This document shows positions 11,180 to 23,390 of a DNA stretch of 64,000 bases, piece after piece. The stretch's first letter is position 1; the number at the start of each line of letters is the position of its first letter. Below the pieces are notes generated by a model. It saw nothing but the letters and a program-made list of their open reading frames with translations, was not told the DNA's origin and made no database searches. The position numbers and the translations under genes are program-made. The stretch covers positions 144,406,972 to 144,470,971 of the forward strand of contig NC_061862.1 of the NCBI RefSeq assembly GCF_907164915.1. Direction: 5' to 3'. The DNA is from Impatiens glandulifera (taxonomy: Eukaryota; Streptophyta; Magnoliopsida; Ericales; Balsaminaceae).

Positions 11180-12279
11180 TAAAAAACTTAGTCCTCTGGA
11201 ATGGCAAATGTCATTGTTGTTCTTCTAAAATGTATACTCAGAAGAGTATGCTCCATGCTTCCTTCATGAAGCTCTCCTGAATCACCTACATAAGTAATAT
11301 TTACAAACTTTGGTACCCACATTCAATTGGGTCCTTGATTAATCAATCCCTTATGAATCCATATTTGAGTTATTCTGATGGATTTCTCATTTTTTGTTGT
11401 GATTAATGTGTATGATTTTGACTTAGCAGACGCCTTCCTTCTAGCCACTGATCCCTTAGCTTTTGAAGATGATTTTCTTTTAAAAAACTCCTTGACTTTG
11501 AGTCAGATTTTAGATTACCAGACTTGATGGCTGCATTTAACTTATTTTTTAGTCAGCTAATAGTCGGCGGAACATAAATTATTTCATTATTCAAAACTAC
11601 CTCTTCATGAATTGAATTAGATTCAATATCAGTCACACTCCTTTTGACAAATCTTATTGGCTTAAGCTTGTCGGTTGCTGAATTTGACTTTTTGTAGGAC
11701 TAGTTTGGGTCATTTCCATCAAATCCTAAATTGGATCTAGATCCAGCAGGTTTCAACAGACTAATATGATATTTGACAGCTTCTCCAAACCTTGTCCAAG
11801 AACTAACAACATAGTTTAACCTTTTGTTTTAAAAAGAAAGAGTTTGAATCTGTTCCTTGAGCATCTCATTCTCCGATGAGATCCCTACTACTTTCTTTTC
11901 AAAAACATTTGATTCTTGAGTTTGAGACAAAACCGATTGAGACACTTTAGATGAAGATTTTGTTTCATTTAGGGATTCTACTAGCTTTCTGTACTCTTTG
12001 ACCATGTCATCTAGTACAGCTACCAGTTGTTCCCTTGAAAATTTTTCAGAGGAGAAGTCAAATACCTCAGTTTCCTGAGTTTCTTCTTCTTCTCTTGCCA
12101 TGAAGCAAACAACCTCGTCTTCAACATTGTCGCTGAATGAGAAGTAAGAATCACTATAGTTTCGTCTGTTCTACCCATCCCCTACCATAAGAGCCTTCAA
12201 CTCCTTTTCATCGTCCTTTTTCTTCTCATCACACTTCGGCTTCCGACATTCTGATTGGTAATGACCTAAAATGCCACAA
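11180..12279 (-). pseudogene. copia-type gag remnant (zinc knuckle and C-terminal coiled coil)
   Basis: At the right end the minus strand encodes YNCGILGHYQSEC, most of a CX2CX4HX4C retroviral-type zinc knuckle whose first Cys is lost at the junction with LTR sequence. A basic stretch follows, a TAG stop, and then an open segment at 11829-12101 (REQLVAVLDDMVKEYRKL...). That segment matches the coiled-coil C-terminal region of plant copia Gag proteins as I remember it. Weak continuation is visible to about 11180, including an MWVPK-like motif. The N-terminal Gag domain is absent. A frame change and stops make it non-functional. Confidence 0.7.
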
Positions 12280-13671
12280 TTGTATGTTCTTGTGTGATCC
12301 ATCACTTCTTCCATTGTCCTTGAGGATCTTTAAATAGAGAGCAAGTACCAACGGTCGAATCTTTTATAGTGACACATGGAGAACTTCCATTGGAAAGCCT
12401 CCATAGTACACAGGTACATCAGACTCTGTGCATCATGATCGTGGACGTACCAATCTGGTAATGCACCAAATATTCTTCTAGGATTGTCCTGCAAGAAATA
12501 AGTAGTGGGAAGAATATTTGCTTACGTGACATTGGTTCATTGGTTACAACTGACTGTCGTACTGATCTACACAGAATAGTGGAGCAGGAGTAGCATATAG
12601 CTAGTTGATCATGGGTAGACGGACGCTAGCTTCAAGCAACTACTCAAGCATGGCATTAGACGTTCTTCAATTAGACTGACAAGTCTAATGAAGTTAGACG
12701 CCCCTGTCTAATAGCATGATTAATTAGACCACCAGGTCTAATAGGATTAGAATACACGTCTAACTACAGTTCCCTTCAGACTAATCTGAAGGAGTTAGAC
12801 TGCATGTCTAACATTCATCTCTGTTAGACGACACGTCTAACTACGTCTCCCTTCAGACTAATCTGAAAGAGTTAGACTGCATGTCTAACTCTCATCTATT
12901 AGACTGCACGTTTAACTACGTCTGTTAAACTGCATGTCTAATCACGTCTGTTAGACTGCACGTCTAATTATGTATCAGTTAGATTGCACGTCTAACTACG
13001 TATCTGTTAGACTGCACGTCTAACTACGTATCCGTTAGACTGCACGTCTAACTACGTATCTGTTAGACTGCACGTCTAACTACGTATCCGTTAGACTGCA
13101 CGTCTAACTACGTATCCGTTAGACTGCACGTCTAACTACGTATTCGTTAGACTGCATGTCAAACTACGTCTGTTAGACTGCATGTCTAACTACGTATCAG
13201 TTAGACTGCACGTCTAACTACGTATCTGTTAGACTGTACGTCTAACAACGTCTGTTAGACTGCACGTCTAACTACGTCTGTTAGACTGCACGTCTAACTA
13301 TGTATCCGTTAGACTACACGTCTAACTACGTCTGTTAGATTGCACGTCTAACTACGTATCTGTTAGACTGCATGTCTAACTACGTCTGTTAGACTGCACG
13401 TCTAACTACGTCCGTTAGACTACACGTCTAACTACGTCCATTAGACTGCACGTCTAACTACGTATTTGTTAGACTGCCCGTCTAACTACGTTGTTAGCCA
13501 ATAAGTCTAATGAACCTCATTCAGACTTGGTCTAATTTAGCATGTTTTAATGCACCTGCACAAAGACAATTAGACGACTTAGATTTCTTCTTTGAGTTTT
13601 ATACACACTCATCATCAAAATTCCATTAGTCAGAATACTTTGACCCTTAGTCAAAATAATTTGACCCAACA
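12280..13671 (-). repeat. 5' LTR of the copia-like element, truncated
   Basis: It matches 5274-6745 almost throughout. Both edges of the shared block are sharp: TTGTATGTTCTTGTG on the left and TTTGACCCAA on the right. Relative to the other copy, about 390 bp of the transcript-strand end, plus the primer-binding site, are missing. The sequence runs straight into the gag zinc knuckle. Confidence 0.82.
12650..13500. repeat. Palindromic minisatellite in the right LTR
   Basis: Same unit as in the other LTR (TTAGACTGCACGTCTAA plus CTACGTATCCG or CTACGTCTG spacer), with a more uniform run of 27-28-bp units at about 12990-13160. The order and number of units differ from the left copy. The arrays therefore changed after insertion or were unequal at insertion. 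Confidence 0.92.
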
Positions 13672-15520
13672 CAAGGCATGATCCCAACCAAAGGGGCCTA
13701 ACTAGTGACCCGACCCATTAAATAAACTAAAATAAAATAAGGATGCCTTGACCCAAAATTTTTTTAAAACCAACTGTCCCTTGAATTGGTCATTTGAATG
13801 ACCCTCGGTCGAAGGCATCAAGTTCATTTATGAATTTGAATTCTTCTGGGATCAAAATGTGTAATAACTGTTTTGAACATTTAAATTCGGGAGAACTTAA
13901 ATTTAATAAGAGACAATGATCACTTGATCGAGAACCACCCAAAAACCTTTAAAACATAGTCAAAAACAAAAATATACATTTCTTCTTTTATATGCTTTTA
14001 TATTGATTATCTTGATGTTACTTTTAGGATTTTATTGAATAATTCTATTTATTTACATGCTACCAACATTTATACTAATTTATATTGAGTTTGTGGCCAA
14101 TCTTGGCCACAATATAGTTCGAAATTTAAGACTTAGGCCACAAAATCGGAAAATTACAAACTCTCTGTTGTAGCGGTGCATAGGGCTGAGCAGGAGCACC
14201 AGTCACACGAACAGGAGAGCCAACGGCCGAGAAATTGAGTAGCGGAGGGCTAAGGGACTTCCTAATGTTTCTTTAAGACCTCTAGCGCATGTAGTGGCGC
14301 TTTCAACGCATCTTGTGACTGCAGCGCGCGTCCGACCGAATAAACTAACCAGATTCCGCATCTGGCTAGGTTTGTCGACACTTCTAACTGTGGTAGCAAA
14401 CTGTTGGCTAGCTACATTCACCCATGGATAAACTCCGTGGTTGGTTACTTCTTGGAACTTCTTTAACACATTCTTGACGCTTTCTTTACCCGCTTGCTTC
14501 TATTTGTCATCCGACCGAGAAATTTAGCCACTGGCTAAGTTACCCATCACTTCTGATCGTGGGGGAGATCCGCTCGAAGGCTATTACGGTTGATTTCCAT
14601 CCGACCGAGCGATGGAACACCTTGGATAGAATTCCCGGTGCATTCGACATATATAATCCCTTAGGCTATGTGTTTTCTCCACCCGATAGCCATTCCTTGT
14701 TGCTGACTGCTTTCTTCCAACACATACGACTGAGGGCTGCTTGGCTGTTGTTTTCTCCACCCGATAGGAAGTTGTTGTTGAGGACACGACTGTGGACATA
14801 TGTTGTTGCCACTTGTGACGCTTGCGACTGAGAGGGGGAAACCGCTGATGTTGATGGCGCTACATAGAACCACGAGGAAGGCCCGTGCACATGTTGATGT
14901 TGAGCATGTACCCGATAGAAGTCTATTGCACGCTTAGGACCGAAGAAATTACTCTGATGCTTTCTTGGCATCCACTAGGACCGAGAAAAGGACTTAGTTG
15001 CTCGCTTGGCATCTTCTAGGACCGAGGAAACAAACATGTTGTACACTAGGACCGAGGAAACGAACATGTTGCATGCTAAGACCTAGGAAAGGACCCGCTA
15101 CATGTTAGGACCGAGGAAACACACCCTGCTACTACTGATGTTGAAGACCCAACCGAGCAGCGACATGGTTTCAACTGTGGAGGCTAACCACGGTCCCTTT
15201 GATTTTTATCTTTTTTTTTTATTTTATATATTATATTCCTTGCTCTATACTTAGGTTTATTTTGGTTTTTGTTGGGTTTTTATGTAGTTTGTGGCTTATT
15301 TGATTCTAGGTTAGTATAAAAATAAAATTCAAAACGTAAAGAGTAAGAAATTTGAAAATGACCAAGATTAACTAGTAGAGATATTCGGGGTGTTGTGAGA
15401 CATAACTATTTAAATATTTTTCCACATGTAACCAAACACCGAACTCACTATGAATCTTTAAGCGTGACATGCATACGTCTAATTTATTTTCCTAATTTTT
15501 TAAAATTAGGTGGCGACTCT
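13672..15520. mobile_element. Probable right part of the old gypsy-like LTR
   Basis: GC-richer than the surroundings, with repeated ACCGAGGAAA / ACCGAGAAA motifs (14930-15170) resembling the GACCGAGAA motifs at 55660-56060 in a second LTR-like region. It ends near TTAGGTGGCGACTCT (15506-15520), typical of the LTR/primer-binding boundary of plant gypsy elements. Several overlapping open frames at 14203-14971 have no recognisable domain. The reconstruction as one interrupted LTR is inference. Confidence 0.35.
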
Positions 15521-16234
15521 CTAGTCGTGAGGTTAATTAGAATTAAAAAAATCTAAAGAATGCACGTGATGTACTTTCTATTAACAACTCAATCACTCCT
15601 AGATTCTTCGGGTAGGTAAGATATAGAGTAGTTTAAAAAGTCTCAATTTCTCAATTTTAATTTTCCAATCATTCTAAAATTAATTCCCCTCACTTTTTTC
15701 TTTAAAAAATCAGCACAAAAGCATCTAAGAGTTTTATAAATAAACTTTCATCACGACGTTAAAAAAATCGTACACAATACTAAGTTATTTTAGAAAAAAA
15801 ATTCCTTATTTTTCATCTATTTGATAAACGATAAGATAAGAACACTAGCATGTTATGTTATTTAATCAATTGTTTAAAAAGTTGTTTCTAGTTGTTTTGA
15901 ATGGGTCTTCACGTGGATCAACGTTAGAGACGCTGAAAAGACGTTTGACAAACTAAAAGAAAAATGGTTAACCAAGTCCTGATCGCGAGTGTTCATGGGA
16001 TTCAAGAAGGTATTTCAGACACTTCTTGAAAAGTCTAGAAAATCGTAAATAGTGCAGATCACGACCGTCTTAATAACTATTACAGGTTAATGAAATGTCG
16101 TAACTCTATAAACATCATATGACTACGTTTAATTAGTTTATAAGTAGTGAAACTTGTCATGATCAACAAGGGTAGGAATTATAAGTTTTCATAAAATTTA
16201 AGTATTAAATTCAGCAACTTTATCCTATATGTAT
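15521..16234. other. AT-rich spacer, nothing recognised
   Basis: It could be 5' internal sequence of the gypsy-like element. No gag or protease motif was seen. Confidence 0.3.
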
Positions 16235-16526
16235 GACATATTTATATATATATAATGATGCTTAATTTTGAAAGTGTTCGAATTGCCGGGTCGAGAGTTT
16301 TGATTAATTTGAATATATATGTGAGAGTAATGGATACTTAGGTCAGATTCTGGGTTGACCTGCCCATAAACTTAAAACAGTTAAAAATAAAATTAAAAAT
16401 GCTATAGGTATGTTTCGAACACGCAACCTAACAAAACAAGTACAACTCTTTAACTAACTAGGCTAATAATACTTTATATTTTAAATTCAACACCAAATTT
16501 GATAACACGAGACATTTTTAACTAAG

Positions 16527-16561
<35 letters not shown>

Positions 16562-17055
16562 GATGCTTAATTTTGAAAGTGTCCGGATTGCCGGGTCAAA
16601 ATCTGTGGTTAATTTGGATATATATGTGAGAGTAAATTGATACTTGGGTCGAATTCTGGGTTGACCCGTCCATAAATTTAAAACGGTTAAAAATAAAATT
16701 AAAAATGTTATAAGTATGTTTTGAACTCACAACCTAACAAAACAAGTATAACTCTTTAACCAACTAAGGTAATAACATAATATATTTTAAATTCAACACC
16801 AAATTTAATGAACTTGGGATATTTTTAATTAACTAATCTATATATATATATAATGATGCTTAATTTTGAAAGTGTCCGGATTGCCGGGTAAAGAGCTGTG
16901 GTTAATTTGGATATATATGTGAGAGTAAATAAATATTTGGGTCGGATTCTGGTTTGCCCCGCCCATAAACTTAAAACGGTTAAAAATAAAATTAAAAATA
17001 CTATAGGTATGTTTCAAACTCACAACCTAACAATACAAGTACAATTCTTTAACGG
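16235..17055 (-). repeat. Three tandem tRNA-derived SINE-like units
   Basis: Units of about 305 and 293 bp spacing (TAATGATGCTTAATTTTG at 16256, 16561 and 16854). On the minus strand the first two units carry a Pol III A box: TAGCCTAGTTAG in unit 1 and TACCTTAGTTGG in unit 2, against consensus TRGCNNAGYNGG. About 30 bp later comes a B-box-like GTGTTCGAAAC or GTGAGTTCAAAAC. A conserved body of about 180 bp ends in a TA run, like a SINE tail. The third unit lacks the A box because it is cut at 17055. The spacer between units is duplicated too, so this is a segmental tandem duplication and not three separate insertions. Confidence 0.62.
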
Positions 17056-17139
17056 GATGTTGTAACAATATATTTTTATTCGTGTGTATCACACGGGGAT
17101 CTTCATAGTTGTTAGAAAATTTCAACATCTAACACATAT

Positions 17140-18515
17140 TGTTTTTGTAATTTTAATATAATCATTGATAATAGACATGTATACTATTAATAAATAGTCG
17201 TTTTAGAATGATCATATACAAATGATTGTGTATACTATTAACATATACTATTTTTGGTTGATACTAATATTAAAAAAATGGGTAATCTATTAACAAATAG
17301 CGGTTTTTAGAGCGATGGTATACAAATGATCGTGTATACTATTAAATAATAATTATAAATGTTTACAAATGTTTATATAAATTATCAATCGATATAGATC
17401 ATCTACAAATGATTGTGGATATTATCAACATATAACATACAGTTGATGCAAATATTATTCGAATGTGCTATTATTAAATAACAATTTTAGGACGATCATC
17501 TATGAATGATTGTGTATACTATCAACATGTAATATTTGATGGATACGCATATTATTCGTATGAGGTATTAATAAAGAACGGATATTTTTTAGAGTGATCA
17601 TATACAAATGGTCGAATATGCTATCAATAAATAGTGTGTTCGATAGACAGAGATATTAATAAATTATTCGCGTAGGCTATTAATAAATAACGATTTTTTA
17701 TAACTAGTTTATATCAAATGATTGAGTATACTATCCATAGATAGTTTGTGGTTGACACAAATATTAATAAATTATTCGTGTAGGCTATTAATAAATAGCG
17801 GATTTTTTTCGAAGGATCATATACAAATGATTGTGGGTACTTTCAATAGTTTTCGATTGACACGAATATTAATAAATTATTCGCGTATGCTATTAACAAA
17901 TAACGAGTTTTTTTTAGCAGTCATATAAAAATGATGAGTATACTATCAACAAACACTATTCAGTCGACACAAATAAATAAATTATTCGTGTGCACTATTA
18001 ACCAATAACCGTTTTTTAAGGCAATCATATATAATGATGAAAGCTATTAATAAATAACATTTTTTTTAAACGATAATATACAAATGATAGTGGGTACTAT
18101 AAACAAATAGTATTCGGTTGACACGAATATTAATCAATTATTCGCTTAGATTAACAAATAGAGGGTATTTTATAGCGATCATATACAAATAATCAAGTAT
18201 ATTATCAATAGATAGTGTTCGGTTGACACGAATATTAATATATTATTCGTGTAGATTATTAACAAATAGTTAGGTATTTTTAGGGAAATCATATATAAAT
18301 AATAAGGTTTTTTTAGGACGATCATATACAAATGACCAAGTATATACTATCAATAAATAGTATTGAGTTGACACAAATATTAATAAATTATTTGTGTAAG
18401 CTATTAATAAATAACGTAATTTTTTAAGCAATCATATACAAAGGATAGTGGGTACTATCAACAAATAGTGATTTTTTTAGGGTGATTATATACAAATGAT
18501 CGAGTATACTATTTG
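17140..18515. repeat. Diverged satellite-like array, period about 100-110 bp
   Basis: Roughly a dozen imperfect copies of a unit with GATCATATACAAATGATCG, TATACTATCAA, AATAGTGTTCGGTTGACAC, GAATATTAATAAATTATTCG and a T run (TTTTTTAG). Good anchors are near 17207, 17306, 17395, 17494, 17597, 17708, 17815, 17918, 18073, 18176, 18319 and 18483. Copies differ by many substitutions and deletions, so the array is old. No coding content. Confidence 0.85.
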
Positions 18516-19315
18516 TCGACCAAATTTTATTCCTAAGATAACACAACGCTTTGTATATTTTAGGAATAAATACATATAATATTATACTAAAGGTTTTTTT
18601 CTTTCTATTTTTCAAATGATTTTTCACAATTATTGGAAAACGAAGGTAGTGTGTTTAGTCGATATTTTACTTTTGAGAGAATATAATCCTTCTTAGATGA
18701 TGTTGAAAAATGTCTCTAATATAGGGGATGCATTCTTCTCATAAAATTACCCTAGTATTAGAGTTTTATTTAGAATAAATGACTTTAGAACTTTTGCAAT
18801 TGACAGTAGTTCATTCAGTCAAATTTTCTGTTTTTAAAATCAAAATAAAACCTCAACCCCTTTAACAAATCATAATCTTTAGGATACAAGACATATTTGA
18901 AGTTTTTTAACATTATTTTCACCATTTTTACACCGTCTAAAAAAAAAGAGTTTATTTTTCTACGACTTACAAATTATTGATTATAAAGTCAATCTCCTGT
19001 ATAAATAATTATCCAAAATTTTAACTCTGGAAAAAATTGGGTCAAAGCGTTACAACTTTGATGGTATCGACATATTTTTGTTGCATTTCCTCAAGCTACA
19101 TCGAAAGTCTACTTCATCTACAAAATGATTTTAGAAAGTGTACAAGACTTTGGCTTTGAATTTAATTTTATTTGAATCTAGGTACATCTAATAGAATTGA
19201 TACATTTATGCTCTTTCACTCACTAATCAAAACTAGAGTGTGAGTGAACAACAAAAGATGATTTCAATATTTCAACCCTGTGAGTCATTTTGGCTATCGA
19301 AATATATTTAATAGA

Positions 19316-19346
<31 letters not shown>

Positions 19347-20831
19347 TGCATTTTCATTTTGTATTGTAAAATTCATTCTAATCGTATATAAAGGGATGCA
19401 ATAACTTCTTCTTCAAACACATCAGATATATATATATATATATCAAATTAAACATTTTATTTTGATATATATTTCTTACTTTTGATATTATTTGTAAGAA
19501 TTCATTATTTATGAATTCTAACAATAGAATCGGTACATTTTTGTTTTTTCACGTGAAAATCAATATTACAGTCTGAGTGAGTAACAATGTTGATTTCAAT
19601 ATCTCAATCAACACATAAGCATTTTTATTTATTAGTTTTTTGTTTTTTTAAAATTATTAGTTTTAAACAATATATTTTCTTTTGTTGATGTATTCTTTCT
19701 CAATTTGTGGCTTTCAATTTGGTTTTTGGTTTATTCAATTTTTTTTCAAAACTTTATTTAAGAATCACTCTTCTTTAAAAATTTCTCAATATGGGATCAC
19801 TATCGACTATACAAATTAGAGACGATACTCAATCAAATAAAGAATTGTGGAATATGAATATTGATCTATAAAATTAAATGCAACAATTAGTCATATTAAT
19901 CAGGAAGAGTATAAAAAGTAAAAGTTCAAGCGATGAGTAGATAAAACATAAGTTGAAACTAAGAAATTAGCGGATTAAGTAGAGACAGATGCTAGATTTG
20001 AAAAGAAAATCGTTCATATGATGTAAAACTTCTTTGTCAATCAATCTTCATTTGATGTCACCCTCTTCCTTAATGATGTCAACCATTCAATCGATGTCAC
20101 CCATTCAATCAATGATGTCAAGATTTAACGTCAATCCATCTTCATTAATATCACCCTCTTCCTCAATTCATCTTATTACATTACCTTTGAGTCTGTCAGG
20201 CGGCAAGTTCTGCGCCTAATTAAATGATTAACTGTGTTTGCGGACTATATGTTTAATCCATTGTTTCATTTTTTAAATATGTGTGAGATTAATATTTTAA
20301 CATTTTAAATTTTATTGTCAATGTAATTACTAATTTTGTAAATTTTAGAAAGTTGAATTCGAGTCACGAAGAATATAGCTCGAATGACTAAGATTAAAAT
20401 TGTATATTCTAAAACTACTGTCTAGTCTTTGATCATTTTATAGATTTAGATTCTTTAATTTTGGATGAAATGTTAATTGTTTGATTATCGTAATTCGTTG
20501 GTTTCCCTTATAGGATTTTGTAAATTGTTCTAAAAAGACTCTTAAGAGAATTTGTGAAGAATTTTTTTTTTTGGCAAAAAGAATTTGTGAAGACTTTATA
20601 CATAGTAATTATGTATGTTTTGAACAACTTGTTAGATGTTATACGATTAAATATATTTTGTAAAACTTGACATTTTTTGAAAGGTTAAAGTATTTAGAAT
20701 TATAAAATATGTTGTTAATTATTTTGTAAATTAAATGTTGGTATTAATAACAAGTTTGATTATAATTTTAAATTAAAATATTCATTTTGTTTTTAAAAAT
20801 TAGAAAATACCTACATACTTTATGTCTTTGA
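18516..20831. other. AT-rich intergenic DNA
   Basis: No gene seen. A weak pair of similar segments lies at 19190-19300 and 19520-19620 (GATTTCAATAT, GAGTGAGT). A short irregular repeat of GATGTCA / CATTCAATC lies at 20030-20130. A TA run lies at 19318-19346. Confidence 0.4.
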
Positions 20832-21718
20832 CACTACAACAAAACATACTTTCAGCGACCCTTATATGCCAACCCATATTAAGCGTGGGTAAAAATTAAA
20901 AGAAAAAAACTTTTGCCAACCTTTATATCTATACCACCACCTTTATTGTTTTTATATACCAACTTTGTAACTTTGTTAAAACCTTTATAATTTAAATATT
21001 CTAAATTTTAATAATTTTTATGTTTTATTTTTAAACTTTGAAAATATTTTTTTTTAATTTTTTAATTTTTTTAAAATTAAATTTGACTTAAAATTTTGTT
21101 AACATTAAAATTTAATTAATATTTTTTATATAACATAATTTTTAAACTTTTTATAGTATTATTAATATATGTCTTTTATTTAATTATTATTTAAATTTAA
21201 TTAAATTAAAAGTAAATATGAGAGAGTTCATTAGTATTTGAAGGTGTTAATATGACATTTATCCCACATTGGAGAAAAAGAAGAAGTTTTTGGTATATAA
21301 AATATGAGAGAGTTCATTAGTTTCTAAAGTGTTTTTAAGGTTATAATGTGTTTGAATATGGGTTTAGGGGTTATGTTCATCAGGTACTTGAGAGATGAAG
21401 GGCAAATGTGATAATAGTAGAGATAAAAAAATAACAACTAAAATGAAAATAGAAAAAAACAAATTTAAAAAAAAATACTTTAAAAATAAAATAGACTTTT
21501 AGCGACGTTTTTTAATTTTGCCAACGCTTAAATAAGCGTCGTTAAAACTTTTGCCTTTCGGCAACGCTTGTACCGACGCTTAAATAAGCGTGGTAAAAAC
21601 TTGCGCCCACCCTGCTTCTGGCGACGCAAGAATAAGTGTGGGTAATGTTTTTGGCGACGCTTTTAAAGGTTGGCAGAAGTCTTTTTAAGCGTCGCCGAAA
21701 GTCATTTTTGTTGTAGTG
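20832..21718. mobile_element. Small non-autonomous CACTA (En/Spm-like) element
   Basis: It starts CACTACAACAAAA and ends TTTTTGTTGTAGTG, giving matching inverted ends with the CACTA signature. The flanks are TGA at 20829-20831 and TGA at 21719-21721, a 3-bp target duplication exactly as this superfamily makes. Subterminal motifs GCGACGCTTAAATAAGCGT and variants are repeated in both orientations, mostly at 21490-21710. They probably served as transposase-binding repeats. The interior is AT-rich with no ORF, so it depends on a transposase elsewhere. Length 887 bp. Confidence 0.93.
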
Positions 21719-21724
21719 TGAGTA

Positions 21725-21930
21725 CTAGTCAATACCAATACGTTATTACACACCAAACATATTTTGGTGGGTATTAATTAATACACACAAAAAAATATTT
21801 CGGTTAATATTAATTAATACATATCTAACCCATTTCGGTGGGTATTAATCAATACACATAAAAAAAATTATTTCACTACATATATATTAATCAATACACA
21901 CTAAATATATTTCATTTCACTGAGTATTGC
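21725..21930. repeat. Short imperfect tandem repeat, about 50-60-bp unit
   Basis: Three to four copies of a unit with TTTCGGTGGGTATTAAT(T/C)AATACACA. They directly follow the CACTA element. No further function is visible. Confidence 0.7.
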
Positions 21931-22560
21931 CTCTTTACGCAATCCCGAATGAAATTTTATTGACTATTGGCAAATAAATATAAATCGATCGATGCAGGTT
22001 AATTCAAATCGAAATTTGGTCTATCCCAACCGAAAATTGGATAGATATTGCCCCTTATTCTATCCGAACCAAAAATTGGGTGGAAACTGCTCATTTTTTA
22101 CTTAATCATTATTGGTATGAGTTAAGTAAGAGTAAATAATTTAGTTATGAATTAAGTAAATTTAGTTTATGGTTAAATATAAGTTAGCTAATACAATTTT
22201 TTTTTTCTATTTCTACTTATCTAAGCTCAAATCATTTGCATTTATTTTTCAGTGATTGAATTGGTTCATATTGGTGGTGTAAAAGCATAATATATAATAC
22301 TGGATCTTTTTAAAAGTTGAAAAAACAAAAACAAGACAAGAACAATAAATTAAGAGAGTTAGAAGAGAGAAATTAATTAAATATATACTTATAGTTATAT
22401 ATTTTATTATTCTTTAATAATTTCATAAATACATCATTTAATAATATAAATTATATAACCATGGATACATGTATACGCAACATAGTATATATGCAATGCA
22501 TATATATGTTATTAGATTTACTTTAAAGGCACTTTACTTTTTCTTTTGGTGAAAATGGAG

Positions 22561-22934
22561 TTAAGGGCACTTGGGCTGTCCCTTGGAGTTCTTCTTGTCC
22601 CTGTAACAAGGGCACTCATCCTTATTACCATAGGTTCCTGAAGGAACACAATGGCAATCTCTACAGCATATCCCACAGTACTCAAGACACCTATCCTTCC
22701 TCCCTGCCTTCGAGCACCTCGCGTCACATTTCGGGTCGCAAAATGCATGATCATCGACTATATAAATAAAATTCAATTAATTACATGAATTGTCACGTTT
22801 TGAAAACGAGAAAGAGGTTAAGAATTACCGTCGACATCAGCCAGTACTAGTATCGCGGTTTGATCGATGAGGAGTGACGAGGCGATGATCAGTGAAATTA
22901 CAAGAAACCTGCAGCTTGTGATGATCATGGCCAT
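22561..22934 (-). CDS. GASA/snakin-type gibberellin-regulated cysteine-rich secreted peptide
   Basis: Two exons: 22934-22829 and 22757-22561, with a 71-bp GT-AG intron (22828-22758). The product is 100 residues. Residues 1 to about 32 form a hydrophobic signal peptide ([20 protein letters not shown]...). The C-terminal 60 residues hold all 12 cysteines of the GASA family (positions 42, 46, 50, 59, 63, 66, 67, 70, 72, 84, 86, 99) with the CGICC and CHCVPSG motifs and the KCP end. Family members are apoplastic peptides linked to gibberellin/ABA responses, growth and antimicrobial defence. The specific role is not readable here. The start is the first of two in-frame ATGs, chosen for its spacing from the TATA box. 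The reading frame is intact, the only such host gene in the window. Confidence 0.95.
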
Positions 22935-22999
22935 GGATTGGAATGGATCTTCTTGATCTCTTAATGTTCTTATGATAATGGAGAGTAAAATAAGTTAGG

Positions 23000-23010
23000 C
23001 TTTAAATAGA
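23000..23010 (-). promoter_or_regulatory. TATA box of the GASA gene
   Basis: The minus strand reads TCTATTTAAAG, about 70 bp before the ATG. The position is normal for a plant core promoter. Confidence 0.6.
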
Positions 23011-23129
23011 GAGCATAAAGGTTTGGTATGAAAGTAACGTGTAACAAGGGACTATTTGACAGCCTGTCTTCCACAAAATTATTTCTTTTCTTTTTTTAAA
23101 AAAATTAGGATTGAAATTTATACTTTTTT

Positions 23130-23390
23130 TTATTTTAAAAGAAAAGATTTCACTTAACCCAAAACTCAAATGTTGTTTTTTTAGTAAAAGAATATTAAAG
23201 AACTTGTATAAAAGTAATATCACGGAATGTATTTTCTCTCAAGTTGGATGGATAGGAATTCATGATCTTTAATTAAGGTAGCCTATTTCTCATGTTAGTA
23301 TTTGTTTATTAAGATTGTCGAGTATTAAACGGAAAGTTTAACTATAAAAATTATTATTTAATTTTTTAAGACATTTAAAATTATTACGGT
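23130..23390. repeat. GASA upstream segment, duplicated at 24385-24600
   Basis: The segment shares long matching stretches with 24385-24600, for example TATTAAAGAACTTGTATAAA, GATAGGAATTCAT and TTTTAAGACATTTAAAAT, in the same order and orientation. It is a diverged direct duplication of sequence upstream of the GASA promoter, about 1.25 kb apart. Confidence 0.75.

Larger units (their letters stand above)
4884..13671 (-). mobile_element. Non-autonomous copia-like LTR retrotransposon
   Basis: Two long direct repeats (4884-6745 and 12280-13671) flank about 5.5 kb. On the minus strand the inner edge of the left copy is preceded by a textbook polypurine tract at 6746-6759 (AAAAAGGGGGAAAT), so transcription runs right to left. 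LTR ends are TRTTGGGTC... and ...CCCTAACA, giving TG/CA-type ends with the first base pair altered in one copy. The interior has a gag remnant (11180-12279) and a long extra ORF (7000-10348). I found no integrase, RT or RNase H. The primer-binding site and the N-terminal part of gag are missing at 12280. A target duplication is not obvious. Confidence 0.8.

Noticed and set aside
14203..14971. Overlapping open frames in a GC-richer segment
   Set aside because: Several frames on both strands are open with no recognisable domain, and the region fits a gypsy-like LTR.
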